Made by a program: the position numbers and the translations under genes. Below are positions 11,091 to 22,064 of a stretch of DNA of 64,000 bases, piece by piece. The number at the start of each line of letters is the position of its first letter. Within the stretch, counting starts at the first letter, position 1. The notes under the pieces are model-generated. The model was not told where the DNA came from. It searched no databases and saw nothing but the letters and a program-made list of their open reading frames with translations. The DNA comes from Cordylochernes scorpioides. Taxonomy: Eukaryota; Arthropoda; Arachnida; Pseudoscorpiones; Chernetidae. The DNA lies in assembly GCA_030710605.1 (NCBI GenBank), contig CP092884.1:16969483-17033482 (forward strand), in the 5' to 3' direction.

Positions 11091-11441
11091 GGATTAAAGA
11101 TTTTGATTTGTGTTGAAAATTTTGTAATGCATTTCTCTATTTCTGTTCTTATCTTGCAAAGCTAATGGATTGTTTAGGTTGCTTATTTTTGACTCGCCAA
11201 TTTGTTTAGTGATAAAGTGGTATAGCGTTCTTTTTCAGAGCATCACCCTACAAAAAAAATACCTGACCTTTCCTAATATTCAGATAGATTGATTATATCA
11301 ACGTACTAGACTACAAACATTCCCTTGAGTTAAAACAATTATTTAAAAAAAAATCTTATCTAAATATATATCACTTGGGTAGATATGCACACGGGTCAAT
11401 CCCGGGGCGAAGCCCGGGTCGGCGTCTAGTATATATATATA

Positions 11442-11757
11442 TGTCATAATATATACCCTTCCAGGAATAATAAAACAAACCTAGAGCCATCCCAGAGAGA
11501 GATGGGATGTAAAGTCCGGTCAATTGAGAAAGCAGCGACATTCCAAAGGGGCGGCAAATGGGGCCCGCCCGTCAACACCTGAGGACTATTTTTGGACAGT
11601 TTGCGGGGGGCGTGCGTCACAATCGGCCGTTCAGCGGTGGCGCTCCCTCTCTCTCGGATGGCTTCCAAATTCCTCTACCAATTTGTGGCGTGATTATTTC
11701 CCTTTCCCCACATTATAACTATATTGTCACATTGAAAGTCGACAGGATCATATCACA
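11442..11757 (+). repeat. 5' LTR
   Basis: TG...CA ends. It is followed by two more partial copies of its 25-base 3' end (agtcgacaggat...), a short tandem duplication also seen in the solo LTR at 2295. Confidence 0.75.
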
Positions 11758-11939
11758 GAAGAGTCGACAGGATTATATCACAGAAGAGTCGACAGGATAA
11801 GACCTGACCGGGAAACAAATCCCTCATATACCGGAGTATGAAGAGTCAAGAAGCCAAGCCACGATGATCGGCCAAACCCAACTCAACTGTAACCACTCCT
11901 CTTCGAGCCCTCAACCCCTTCTTCGCCAACCTTTGAACC

Positions 11940-12146
11940 GTGATCCCGAAGAAGTATTCACCTACGACGGAGATGGAGCTGCCACGCACTTCTTCCAGCA
12001 CTAGATCTGCCCAAGAACGACCACCGTGCCAGGGCAGGACACCTTCCTCCATCATGGACAAGACTCCGCCATATCCCTGCCGCTACTGTTATGTACAACA
12101 CTGGTACGCACAGTGTCACAGACAGAACTCTCCCGAAGCTCAATGA
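11940..12146 (+). pseudogene. Gag-like relic with CCHC knuckle
   Basis: The short open stretch encodes CRYCYVQHWYAQC, spacing C-x2-C-x3-H-x4-C, like the knuckle of BEL/Pao-type Gag proteins, then stops after ten residues. No ATG precedes it in frame before a stop, so it is probably the end of a decayed gag. It could also be chance; no other Gag feature is recognised. Confidence 0.35.
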
Positions 12147-12149
12147 ACT

Positions 12150-13938
12150 TACCTGCTCTCTAAACCAGCATAACCTGTAAGTGGAATTGTTTTAACCCCT
12201 ACCATTCATTCTTAAATAAGTCATTCCTTGTAAATTGTCCCAATATTTACACAATTAGCTCCATTTATTCTCTCCACGCCTATTAACAATGAATTTATTC
12301 TCCATACTATTTATCTAGATATTTGTAACTCATTTAATTAGTTACCTTACCAGTAGAATTTAACAATCGTCATTTTAATTAAATAATTTCCATTTTAACG
12401 TAACTTAAAAAAAAGGAAAAAAAAAATTGGAATTCTACCTATTAATGCTTTACGATTTTTACTATTAACAATAGATTTTTCATAATCAATTTATTTATAA
12501 AAATATGCCTCCAGCACCTAAACTTTTGTATACCTATTTGTATATGACCTCTCCTACTTGTAAGAACGACTCACGAAAAATAATTTCTTTCCCTAAACGA
12601 CTCAAAATTCACCCTGTAAGTCAGGCGTCGAAGAATTCCAACCACCACGTGAGCCTTGCTTACAACCAACCCTTGGTGACTCTTATCTATCTTCCCCTTA
12701 ATGTCCCACTCATTCTTACAACCTTGTCAACCTTATACCAGCTCAGGACCTTTTATAGAGAATTATTGATTAATCAATTATCGAACTTCTATATTGTCAT
12801 TTCAAAATCCTAATCTTCGCCCTTCATTTATGATAATATATTTCGTAGTTCATCTCTAGCCTATCCACCGACCCACACCATCTAGCCAATGGTGTGTTCG
12901 TCACAGGATGCAGATTGACTAACTGCTAGATGTTTATCAACTTCCTTTTGTTCTCACTTGAACAATCTGCATCGAGCGGCACAGTTCGCTTCTTCTTCTC
13001 GCGCCACACGTTCGCCACACGGACCCTGTCTTCAAATCTATGTTTGTCCATTGTCCAAACCAGCACGATATAGCCTACCTTCGATATTTCCCACGGAGGT
13101 ACGTTAAACATCGTCGCTGATTCTGTCCGGTCCGTCATCATTTCGCGCAGACATGGGTCTTACTTTCAACCCACCGCGAAATCATCGCCTTGCACAAGCT
13201 CCCACGACGGTTCAAACACCTCGTGTCCGAGCAGCTTATCACTTGTAACGGACAACGCAGTCCTCGTCCCAATTTTTGGCACTGTGCGCGCATACTTTTC
13301 GCAAATTAAATATAAGTCCATTCGACTTCCTCACCTACACACGGGACTTTTCCCCTCGGACTCGCTACACAAGTAACTGCATAGATAAGTTAGATTGGCC
13401 CAGGGCAAGTTTCCCCTCGCTCTGTTCGCCAAGGTTCTAACATTGTATGTAGTTCTATATTTACCTTAGTCCTGAGCTCCCACATTCGCCAACCTCAACC
13501 TCATTTCTCGTACTCTACACTTATAGCATAGAAAGCCCATGCCAAGTCTTCCCCTTGTCATGTCCGCCTGAAAACATATCTTAAAGTGTAGAGTTTCCCA
13601 GTCTTAATGGCTCAATATTTTCATCATGTGTATGTGACTCTTCTTCTCCTTGTTCACACCTCTCAATAGCATTTCCCTTATAATACATTAGAATTTATTG
13701 TATATAGCCTTTTATAACCTTGATATTTTCAAAATTTCCCATAAATATCAAACCCTCCGGTGTTGTAAAACTGCTTGTAAATAATATTTACTTGTGTACT
13801 ATACAATATTTTATTTACATAAAACTATGTCACCATTACCTTAACTAATTTCAACTGTAAAATTATTTTCTCTATTCCTGGCTTCTCCAGCTTTAAGTAT
13901 ACTCAAACCATGTTCAGCCTTCTTCAACGGGGGCCATA
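12150..13938. other. Interior of the LTR element, no recognised domain
   Basis: The part at about 12830-13560 is more GC-rich and C-rich on the plus strand than its surroundings. Short ORFs on both strands show no known motif. Confidence 0.4.
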
Positions 13939-14254
13939 TGTCATAATATATACCCTTCCAGGAATAATAAAACAAACCTAGAGCCATCCCAGAGAGAGAT
14001 GGGATGTAAAGTCCGGTCAATTGAGAAAGCAGCGACATTCCAAAGGGGCGGCAAATGGGGCCCGCCCGTCAACACCTGAGGACTATTTTTGGACAGTTTG
14101 CGGGGGGCGTGCGACACAATCGGCCGTTCAGCGGTGGCGCTCCCTCTCTCTTGGATGGCTTCCAAATTCTTCTACCAATTTGTGGCGTGATTATTTCCCT
14201 TTCACCACATTATCACTATATTGTCACATTGAGAGTCGACAGGATCATATCACA
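13939..14254 (+). repeat. 3' LTR
   Basis: Same length and ends as the 5' LTR, preceded by a candidate polypurine tract. High similarity suggests a fairly young insertion. Confidence 0.75.
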
Positions 14255-14289
14255 TTTATATATGAAAAAACGAAAGAAAAAATAAAATA

Positions 14290-14670
14290 TAAAAGGTCAG
14301 GTGTTGAAATCAATAATAAAAATGGTATATCCTGACCAGGAGCACATGTGCTTTACAGAAGGCAGAGCGCCATCTGGTGGAACAAAAATCAACTAAACAT
14401 TGATTTAGCCTGTTCCCTGATATTTGGCCAACCCAATTTCTTGATATATCAATATTCAATATTGATTATATATTTAGAAGCAATGGGCGCTTCTCCCGTC
14501 AAAATAAACGTCAGAATCTGACGCCATCTAGCGGCATCGGGTCGGTGACAAAGCCACAACACCAACTTTGGCAAACTGATAAGCGTCCACCTAGAGACCA
14601 TGGTTTCGGGCTAATGGCCCTCGTCAGTCTAGGGCGGACTTTATTTCATGAGATCCACACGGGATCTAAT
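14290..14670 (-). mobile_element. Penelope-like element fragment with hammerhead
   Basis: The minus-strand order is hammerhead, spacer, then the shared 'ggccaaatatcaggg', 'agatggcgctctgcc'-type and 'ggtcaggata' segments. It is inserted just downstream of the 3' LTR and is interrupted by AT-rich filler near 14460. Confidence 0.55.
14590..14633 (-). ncRNA. Hammerhead ribozyme motif, best-formed copy
   Basis: On the minus strand: stem I CCTAGA/TCTAGG (six perfect pairs), core CTGACGA, stem II GGGC-CATTA-GCCC, core GAAA, stem III ACC-AT-GGT, cleavage triplet GTC. Both stem I and stem III differ in sequence from the copy at 1161 yet pair fully, which is compensatory change. All core residues agree with the hammerhead consensus CUGANGA...GAAA...NUH. 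Confidence 0.75.
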
Positions 14671-14810
14671 GGAATCCTCACAATCTACCAAAGAGGTGTT
14701 TTGCTGGCAATGTGGCTGGGCCAAATCTATTGGCAAAAAATAGATGGAAAATTTGCCTGGAGGAAATATATATATATATATATATATATATTTCCTCGAT
14801 ATATATATGA

Positions 14811-15222
14811 TCTAAAATTCAGCAGAAAATCAAATCTCATTCTTCTCTTTATATAACAATAGTCGACAGGATATTTACCTGTTTATTTGCTCAAAATACC
14901 AAGTTTAAAATTATTATCAAGTATGCAAATCCTTAAACAAACTAAGCTTTCTCCCTTCCTTCTCCAGTTGTCATCCGCTCCAACGCAACCAGCAAACAAC
15001 TCCAGTTAACACCAGACAACTCCGGATATCTCCATCTCCAGCAGTTTCTAGCTACAAGCAGTCTTCTTCCATACAACCATCTCCGGAAATCAACTCCACC
15101 CAACATCTGCATCACCAATAACATATAGTACTAAAAGGAACCAGCAAATAACTGCATTACCATAATCCTCAACATGATCAAAAATTCAGCAGAAAATCAA
15201 ATCTCATTCTTTTCTTTATATA
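14811..15222. repeat. ~45-bp direct repeats 365 bp apart
   Basis: 'aattcagcagaaaatcaaat' and its surroundings occur at 14818 and 15183. The ~310 bases between are C-rich and contain no recognised gene. The unit may be a duplicated flank or the long terminal repeat of a small element. Confidence 0.5.
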
Positions 15223-15228
15223 TATATA

Positions 15229-17358
15229 CAGTCTACTCTCGTTATAACGCCACTCGATATAACGCCACCCTCGCCTTACGCCGCTTTTTCGTTTTGTCCC
15301 AATCGACATCAATGTATTTTTCTCGATATAACGCCACTCCCTCGCTGTTCGCTTTCCGCCGCTGATTTTTCGTGTCCCAAGTAGCAAAAACGACTCGTTA
15401 TAGCGCCGCTCACAACGTCCCTCACCCCCGCTCCCCTTTTCCTGTCTGCATTTTTCCGCCAGCGGCACCGGACTTTGTTTGCTGTTGACACAACAGATAA
15501 CAGATTGTGTGAACAGGCAGCAGACCCTTTTCCTGCTTGTGCCTGGGACATACACAGTCGCTTCATCCTTTGCTAACTTCAACACAACAACTTTATTGTC
15601 GTATCATGAGTTCCCAAAAGCGTAAACGTGAGTCGATCACCGTTGAAAAGAAGAAGGAGATATGCCAGTTGGCAATAAATAACCCTACGATGTCGAAAAA
15701 TGAGATTGGAGAGCGTTTCTCACTTCCACGAACAACTGTCCGTGATATTCTCACTCAGGCTGAGAAGTGGGAAAATTATACTGTTGGTTCTTCAAAGAGA
15801 CAAAGAGTCGGAAAATTTAGTGACTTGGAAGACGCTCTCTTCAACTGGTTTACCCAAAAGCGTGCCAATAATATTATTATTACTGATGACCTCTTAAGAG
15901 AAAAGGCAAAAAACTTGGCGAGCAGTTGGCCGTACCAGAAAATTTCGCGTACAGCAGTGGGTGGCTGCAGCGATTTAAAGGGATATTCCAGATTTCGCAA
16001 CGACGGCTCTGTGGGGAAGGCGCATCGATTTCTCCAGCTATCATTGATGAACACCTTACAAATTTGAACAGTATTCTGGCGAACTCCGGATATGACCCAG
16101 CCAACATATACAATGCAGACGGTACAGGATTATTTTTTCAGCTCATTCCTGGCCGAACACTTGCTCACAAAGATGAAAACTGCCGTGGTGTCAAAAGGAT
16201 GAAACAACGAATCACTGTTCTACTGTGCTGTAACTCTACTGGAACAGACAAGCGGCGATTGCTGATTATTGGAAAATCGGCAAAGCCTCGATGCTACAGA
16301 AACTTTAGTCCACACTTCTACTGCACTTACAAATCTAACAGCAAAGCATCGATGACCTCTAGCATCTTTCAAGAATGGCTACTGCAGTTCAACAAGCAGC
16401 TTGTCTCTGAAGGACGTCGTATCCTACTGTTGTTAGATAACGCTACGTCTCACTGCGTCCCTAATGATGGTCTCAGAAACATAAAGATACACTTCCTTCC
16501 ACCAAATATGACTGCCAGTCTGCAACCACTGGATAGTGGCATCATCAAAAGTTTCAAGGCTCAATATTGCAAGCTTCAACTCCTGAAAATGTGGAATTGG
16601 CGGATGCCCATCTACCCACAGAATTACGACTGGATTACGCTGTGCGCTATTGTAAAATGGCTTGGGATTCTGTGAGCCCTGATTCCATCAGCAACTGCTG
16701 GAATCACACAGGCATTCGCTTCACTTCTACTGCTGCAGTTGAGCCTCTTAATTATGGAAATCTGCTCGATCGCATTCGCGACATCTTCGCTATTACACCA
16801 TAGAATTTGATGACTGAAAGGGAGTTTCAACTGGTTGATGATTCCCAGGAGGCGGAAATGAAGCTAACAGTTGACAATTTACTAGTGTCCACTGTTACAG
16901 CGAAAGAAGAACTTGGCGAGGATGATGATACAACAGTGACCCAGCGCCTACCATCGTTAAGGGAAGCCAGAACAGCTGCTGAGACAGTTTTGTTGTTTCT
17001 TGAGCACTCCAAGAAAGCAACATCTGACGACGTCAATCTATCTGCGAATTTGTTACGCCGTGTCTATGCCATAAGTGAGGGAGAGAAAACACAAGTTGTG
17101 ATCACAGACTTCTTCAAGAAAATGTAATTACTTTTTATGAATAAATAATAAATTAATGCTTTCTATTTATCATATTAATTAATTAATGCCGGCATTCTAC
17201 ATATTGACTTAGAGTATAAATTGTTATTAGTTATTGTTATAAATAAATTAATGTATCTTTAAATTTCACATTTTAAACGTGTTCGATACAACGCCACCCT
17301 CGCCTTACGCCGCTTTTTTGCAAAATCCAGATGGTGGCGTTATAACGAGAGTAGACTG
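15229..17358 (+). mobile_element. Tigger/pogo-type DNA transposon
   Basis: Terminal inverted repeats of about 25 bases (CAGTCTACTCTCGTTATAAC at the left, complement at the right) are flanked by TA on both sides (15227-15228, 17359-17360). Subterminal segments ('cgccttacgccgctttt') are repeated at both ends. The element is full length but its transposase is broken. Confidence 0.9.
15606..17127 (+). pseudogene. Tigger-like transposase, two frameshifts and one stop
   Basis: The N-terminus is a CENP-B/pogo helix-turn-helix (KKKEICQLAINNP...LPRTTVRDIL), followed by the second DNA-binding part and the DDE_1 catalytic core. D1 lies in NADGTGLFF (about 16118), D2 in LLLDNATSH (about 16433) and D3 in QPLDSG (about 16532), about 31 residues after D2. 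Frame changes occur near 15915 and 16570. A stop at 16801-16803 precedes the C-terminal segment, which ends at 17127. The ATG at 15606 (MSSQKRKR) is the likely start. No active enzyme can be made from this copy. Confidence 0.85.
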
Positions 17359-17379
17359 TATATATATATATATATATGA

Positions 17380-18590
17380 AATGTAAATAATAAAGTTTAT
17401 CTAATAAAAATGTAAATCTTAAATATAATTTAAATTAAGTTGATATTATAGAGTAAGTTAACATGGATTTATATATTGACAGAACTATATTTAAAATTTA
17501 TAATAATTTATTTTTCAAAAAGGTACAAGTTTTCTCTAAAAAGTGTAGCGAATGGACAGTCTATTTACATATTTTTATTTACAACTTCAATAAATGACAA
17601 CAGTAAAAGTAAACAAAGATATTTACATTTTCTATCTTGACTCCTGGTTAGTGCTGTGGCCCTTGCCGTTATGGTCCCCTAATGTCCTGCAGCTCTCCAG
17701 TAGTCTTTCTATGGCCTATACTAGTTGCTCCTCGATAGGATGGTCCCCTGGCCTTGATCCATTCTTGTCTGTCAGGTCTCCTGTCATCTGCTCTAGGTCA
17801 TTCTCCTGGATCTCTTCTATGGACGTCGTATCCCTGTGCTCCATGTCCGGTGTTCCACCTTCCTCGTCATCACATGCCAGCTCCCTACATAGTTCCAACA
17901 ATCTATCCATGGCTTCCATTTCTTTATTTCTCTGTAACTTATCGTAAGGTTCATTCTTCTTTTCTGTTGAGATAATTTCCATCGTCTTTTTTAGCACCAG
18001 GGATTGAATATATGCAAAGTCCCTTTTTCTTATGTTTATTTCCTTCCTGTATTGTTTGTTATATTTGGTTACTATTCCATCCCATGTTAAGACTATCGGC
18101 ACTAGTTTTACGGGCATTTTTTCAGTTTGGGCCATTTCCCTCGCCAGTAGCTGGTATTTTCTTTTCTTTGTCAGCTCCGTAGTTTGGATATTGTCTTGGG
18201 AGGTAACGCCTATCTCTATGATTGTTATGTCTTTTTTTATTTTGTCATATACTATTATATCAGGTTTGTTAGCTCTGGTATTGATATCGCTTATCATTGG
18301 CAGGTCCGTTATTATCTTGGCGTATGAATTTTCAATCTTAGTCGTTATTTTGTGGAGCTTTATCTTCTTGTTCTCTGTGAAATTATATTTTCTAGCCAAG
18401 TTGAAGTGGACGCATCTCACCACTTCATTATGCTTCTCAGTGTAGTCGTAAGGACGCAATCTTCCACAGTTTGTAGCAAGGTGGTCCACCGTCCTCTGTA
18501 CCTTTTCACAGTGGGGCATTTCAGGTTCTTATCCTTCGGGAACACGTTTCTATCTTTTTCACTTTTTATTTTCACTCAGATACGTACTTC
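17380..18590 (-). mobile_element. 5'-truncated R4/Dong-like LINE (3' part)
   Basis: This minus-strand segment holds the C-terminal zinc knuckle and restriction-like endonuclease of a site-specific-type LINE plus an AT-rich 3' tail reaching almost to the Tigger right end. No RT core is present; 5' truncation near 18590 is typical of LINE insertions. Confidence 0.6.
17716..18519 (-). CDS. R4/R2-type LINE C-terminus: CCHC and restriction-like endonuclease (partial)
   Basis: The 267-residue open frame starts inside a CPHC...HLATNC knuckle (C-x2-C-x7-H-x4-C; its first Cys is just upstream of the listed start). It is followed by DYTEKHNEVVRC and a PD-(D/E)xK-type nuclease: KPDIIVYD, then IIEIGVTSQD, then KKRKYQLL. 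This order (knuckle then endonuclease after the RT) is that of R2/R4-clade elements. The family nicks its target to prime reverse transcription. The last ~80 residues are acidic and unusual. The frame is open for the whole C-terminus, so the insertion may be fairly young. Confidence 0.65.
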   Translation of the reverse strand: MPHCEKVQRTVDHLATNCGRLRPYDYTEKHNEVVRCVHFNLARKYNFTENKKIKLHKITTKIENSYAKIITDLPMISDINTRANKPDIIVYDKIKKDITIIEIGVTSQDNIQTTELTKKRKYQLLAREMAQTEKMPVKLVPIVLTWDGIVTKYNKQYRKEINIRKRDFAYIQSLVLKKTMEIISTEKKNEPYDKLQRNKEMEAMDRLLELCRELACDDEEGGTPDMEHRDTTSIEEIQENDLEQMTGDLTDKNGSRPGDHPIEEQLV

Positions 18591-18729
18591 TAATTGCTCA
18601 GTGACAGAAGATACAATATTTTATTTTTCCTTTTTAGTGCATTTAAATAAAAATATTTTTTTAAATGTATTCTTATCTATTAATTATTTAGTTAGTATTT
18701 AGTCATGAATTTACAAAACTTAGTATCAA

Positions 18730-19130
18730 AATTTCACTGAGGGATTAGGCCTTAAATAGGCGGAAGCGGCGGATTGGTCAATTCTTTGTAAGGGGCGGAA
18801 CATAAGACTCAAAAATAAATATAGAAATTTGTTCATTTCTGACCCCTCAGAAATCTGAAAATTTGTAAACTTGCATTGTTCATTTGACTGAGTGAGTGTT
18901 AAAAGTTTCATACTTCTATGTGATCTGGAAGTATATCAAAATTAATTTACAAAATTTGAAAGCCAATTTGGAAATTTGTCCAATTCCGGCCACCCTGACA
19001 ACCTGAAAATCTAAAAATTTGTCAACTTGCATTGTCATCGGGTTCTGAAAATTTTACATAATTTTAGATTCCTACGTGCTCTAAGAGTATATTAAAAATC
19101 GATTGCAAGATACGTGGATAGACAGACAGG
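18730..19130. repeat. Two diverged tandem copies of a ~165-bp unit
   Basis: 'ctgaaaatttgtaaacttgcattgt' -like text recurs (about 18855 and 19007), as does the 'agtatat...aaaatt..attgcaa' segment after it. No coding signal. The origin is unknown. Confidence 0.45.
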
Positions 19131-19329
19131 AAAGCAAGTTAAAGCTTTCAAAAACAAACAAAGTCGCATATTGTGAATTTTCAAGCAGACCGTCTATCTT
19201 CCGTTTGTTTTTACCTAGTGATTTAAAGAATCAATCCTTGTGATGGCAATCCGCTTCAACTCTTCTATTCTATACCCCGCTTTTATTAACTTTTAAACCA
19301 ATTGTAATGATTTTTTAAATAAATATATA

Positions 19330-19430
19330 TTGTGAAATAATCAATTTCATCGCATTTATTATCGACCCGATGTTTCGGCGATTCAATGCCACCTTTATTA
19401 AGGTAGATGCGTTCTTTAATTCTAGTTTCA
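19330..19430 (-). mobile_element. PLE-like fragment with degenerate hammerhead
   Basis: On the minus strand 'taccttaataaagg', a GGC..GCC hairpin and 'cgaaacatcggg' follow the order of a PLE hammerhead, but the CUGANGA core is mutated (TTAATAA). It resembles the motifs at 53.1 and 59.9 kb. Confidence 0.35.
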
Positions 19431-19458
19431 ATTTATGTACTATATTCATTATAAAATA

Positions 19459-20746
19459 TTAGGAGTATAAATAAGTTCGGGCGGTTTTGATAGAGATGGC
19501 GCTACTAGTTTATTATTCCATTGTTTCATTTGACAAGACGATTATTTTTAAGTGTCATCATAAGGCTTCCTTTTTCAGTAACCGTCATTTCTCTGAAGTG
19601 TGAACAACCTAGTTTCGTGTTTGCTCTTAAAATGTCAACTTTTGTTTTATATATAATGTGTTTTTGCAGTGGGGTTTACTTGATTATTTCAATATGATGA
19701 AAAAAGCTGCTGAGAATCATCATATTTCAGTGGAAGTTTATAGTGACTCTGCTCTAGCTTACCGAACTTGTCAGAAGTGATTTTCACGGTTTAAAGGTGG
19801 AAATTTTAATTTGAAAGACGAAGAAAGACCCGGAGCGCCACTAAAGTTTAGGAATAAAGAATTAGAGGCAAGGCTCGATTAAGATCCAATACAAACGCAA
19901 AAGGAACTAGAAAAAAAACACTTGGAGTCATTCCCTCCAGCCATTCTTTATTGCTTAAAAGAAATGGGAATGGTTCGAATGGTAGGAAATTAGGTGCCGT
20001 ATGAACTGAAGCCAAGAGACGTCGAACGCCGTTTTTACGTGTGAACAACTGCTCCAAAGTCAAAAAAGAAATAGGTTATTGCATCGTATTGTAACTGGCG
20101 ATGAAATGGGGGTACATTACGATAATTCAAAACGTCGGGAAACGTATGAATACCCTGGCCGTGCCACATCATCGATGGCCAAGCCGAATATTCATGGCGG
20201 GAAGATTCTGCTGTGTATTTGGTGGGACCAGCTAGGAGTGGTATATTATGAGCTACTAAAACCAAACGAAAGGATCACAGGGCTGATATACCGAAGAGAA
20301 TTGATGCGTTTGAACCGAGCATTGCAAGAAAAATGGCTGCAATACGCCAATAGACCCGACAAAATTATTTTTAACATGACAATGCTCGGCCACATGCCGC
20401 AGCGCCCGTTAAAACGTACTTAGAAACGCTCAAATGGAAATTCCTACACCACCCGCCGTATAGCCCAGACATTGCTCCTTCCGATTATTATCTCTTCGGA
20501 TCAATGCAACATGGCCTGGCTGTGACCAGCACTTCTCCAATTATGATTAAGTAAAAAATGGATCGATGAATGGATAGCGGCCAAAGGTCCGGCCATTTTC
20601 CGAGTGGGGTCCGCAATTTCCAGAAATATAGGAAAAGTAGTGGCTAGCGACGGACAATATTTCGAACATTGAATGTTTACCAATTTTTCACAATAAAGCG
20701 TCTTTTTTTGAAAAAAAAAACGCACGAACTTAAAATAGACTCCCAA
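19459..20746 (+). mobile_element. mariner-type transposon, inactive
   Basis: Diverged terminal inverted repeats (ttaggagtataaataagttc at the left; right end complement ttgggagtctattttaagtt) are flanked by TA (19457-19458, 20747-20748). The size of about 1.29 kb is standard for mariner. Confidence 0.8.
19680..20530 (+). pseudogene. mariner transposase, many stops and frameshifts
   Basis: Recognisable pieces in order: FSRFKGGNFNLKDEERPG (paired-like DNA-binding region), VTGDE (first catalytic D), YEYPGRATSSMAKPNIHGGKI, then a mutated HDNA motif, then PPYSPDIAPSDYYLF holding the last catalytic D. Stops occur near 19778, 19880 and 19990. It is clearly dead. Confidence 0.8.
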
Positions 20747-20748
20747 TA

Positions 20749-21250
20749 CATATAAATCACAAGTTATTTACATACATAGAGTGAGTTTGATTAATAAATT
20801 AAATATAAACAAATTGTTTAAAAAAATTCAAAGCTGAGATATCTATATATAGATTTTTATATATATAAATAAATAAGAGCAAAGTATACATCAAGATTTT
20901 GTATATATTTGATTGTACGTTGACAAAATATTAAGGATTATAAAAATTGCGAATATCGCAAGAGGGTAAAAATATTTTATCATTAAAATTTTGAAATTCT
21001 AAATAAAAAATTAAACTAAAAGACGAAACCCAATGTGGCCCTCACGAGGACATGTCCATAACCCAAAGCTGCGGGTATACGCACAATCATGACACCTCTT
21101 TGGTAAAACAAAATTTCCTCCTTGTTTTTTCTTTAAAAATGTTTGACTCTGTGTAAAATAAATTTAATAACCAAATAGCCTTAGAAAAATATACATAGTA
21201 GTTTCAGATTGACATGATGACTGTCCACCGCTGTTATTTTATTGTCTCCA
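20749..21250. other. AT-rich non-coding stretch
   Basis: I see no gene or shared repeat. A short GC-richer patch near 21010-21110 is unassigned. Confidence 0.35.
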
Positions 21251-21251
21251 A

Positions 21252-21584
21252 TTGGAGCACGTCGCCAGGCTTCAGTGGCATCTCGCGCTAAGAAACCAGA
21301 GTTCCGAACGTCTCAGTAGCTGCACTACCTTATATGCCCATCGCTCTACCCCTGGGCGGATCGCCAAAGGCAGGATAATCAGTAATAGGGAGATCATGAA
21401 AGGCCCATGTAAAGTGGCCATGATGCAGGTAGGACTGTGGGATGAGAAGAACAGAGGAACATACATGGTCATAAGTACTAAAGTGAAAATTCGTGAGAAT
21501 CCGCCATTAAGTCCAAAAACGGCGAGCGCTTCGAACGTAATGAAGAAAAGAGGCGACCCTACCCCCTCAGAAAGATGGCAATAA
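21252..21584 (+). other. 110-codon open frame of unknown status
   Basis: The stretch is GC-richer than its surroundings and stays open for 110 codons. I recognise no domain, and no neighbour supports expression. It could be a relic of an element 5' region or chance. Confidence 0.2.
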
Positions 21585-21657
21585 CCGTTTATTACTCATG
21601 ATATCTGGAAACGAAAATGTAAATATTCATTCTTTTTTAAAAATTATCATTAAATAA

Positions 21658-21730
21658 GTCGAAATGGTTCATCTGCCAAAGCTTTAGATTGAAGATCTAA
21701 ATGTCCCTGGTTCGAACCCATGTTTCGCCA
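21658..21730 (+). tRNA. tRNA-Phe-like sequence (anticodon GAA)
   Basis: The 73 bases align along their whole length with eukaryotic tRNA-Phe: GTCGAAA 5' acceptor, anticodon region TTTAG-ATTGAAGAT-CTAAA with GAA, GTCCCTGGTTCGAACCC T-arm, and TTTCGCCA at the end. The acceptor has one mismatch (2-71) and the D-arm is altered (GGTTCATCTGCCAAAGC). A T-run follows. It is likely a tRNA pseudogene or a SINE head rather than a functional gene. Confidence 0.6.
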
Positions 21731-22064
21731 TCTTTTTATTTTTCTAGTTATTTTTGCGATATCTTCTTGATTTTGTAAATATTGACTGAGGTGTCAATAA
21801 ATTTATTTTGATTGTCGAAAATATTATCACATGATATCTGGAAGCAGCGTGTGTGAAAAGTTAGTAGAAAATCTTTTTGTACCGCAGTTCCAGAAGAAAT
21901 ACTCAGCGCACTGTTTGTACTAGGAAAGAAGCATCATCGGCGAAGAGCCACAGGTGGTTTACCAGAATCAATACAAGAGGAGATAGCAATTTTACAAGTA
22001 GGAATATAAAAAGTATTCATTATAAAATATTGACCCTAGTTCTATATATGGAACAAAATCGTGT

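Larger units (their letters stand above)
8238..11429 (+). mobile_element. Helitron 1, Rep truncated, helicase missing
   Basis: The 5' end reads TCTATATTAATAAAATGC and the 3' end CTAG follows a GC-rich hairpin (CCCGGG...CCCGGG, 11401-11419). It sits between A (8237) and T (11430), the Helitron A^T target. The inside holds two sets of tandem repeats, an N-terminal Rep fragment and a SINE-like insertion. The helicase is absent, so it is non-autonomous. Confidence 0.7.
11442..14254 (+). mobile_element. Non-autonomous LTR retrotransposon with two 316-bp LTRs
   Basis: The LTRs at 11442-11757 and 13939-14254 are the same length, start TGTCATAATA, end TATCACA, and differ at about six positions. A G-rich tract (aacgggggccata) immediately before the second LTR fits a polypurine tract. 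The 2.2-kb interior has no reverse transcriptase, integrase or protease, so it is a LARD/TRIM-type derivative. A CCHC-like motif survives near its 5' end. It starts 12 bases after the Helitron 1 end. Confidence 0.7.

Noticed and set aside
11442..11668. Conserved ORF in the 11.4 and 13.9 kb copies
   Set aside because: Conservation is explained by the two copies being LTRs of one young element; no protein resemblance.
12926..13141. Minus-strand ORF inside the LTR element
   Set aside because: Resembles no retroelement or host protein and has no neighbour support.
21658..21730. Functional tRNA-Phe gene
   Set aside because: Acceptor mismatch and an altered D-arm next to repeats make a pseudogene or SINE head more likely.
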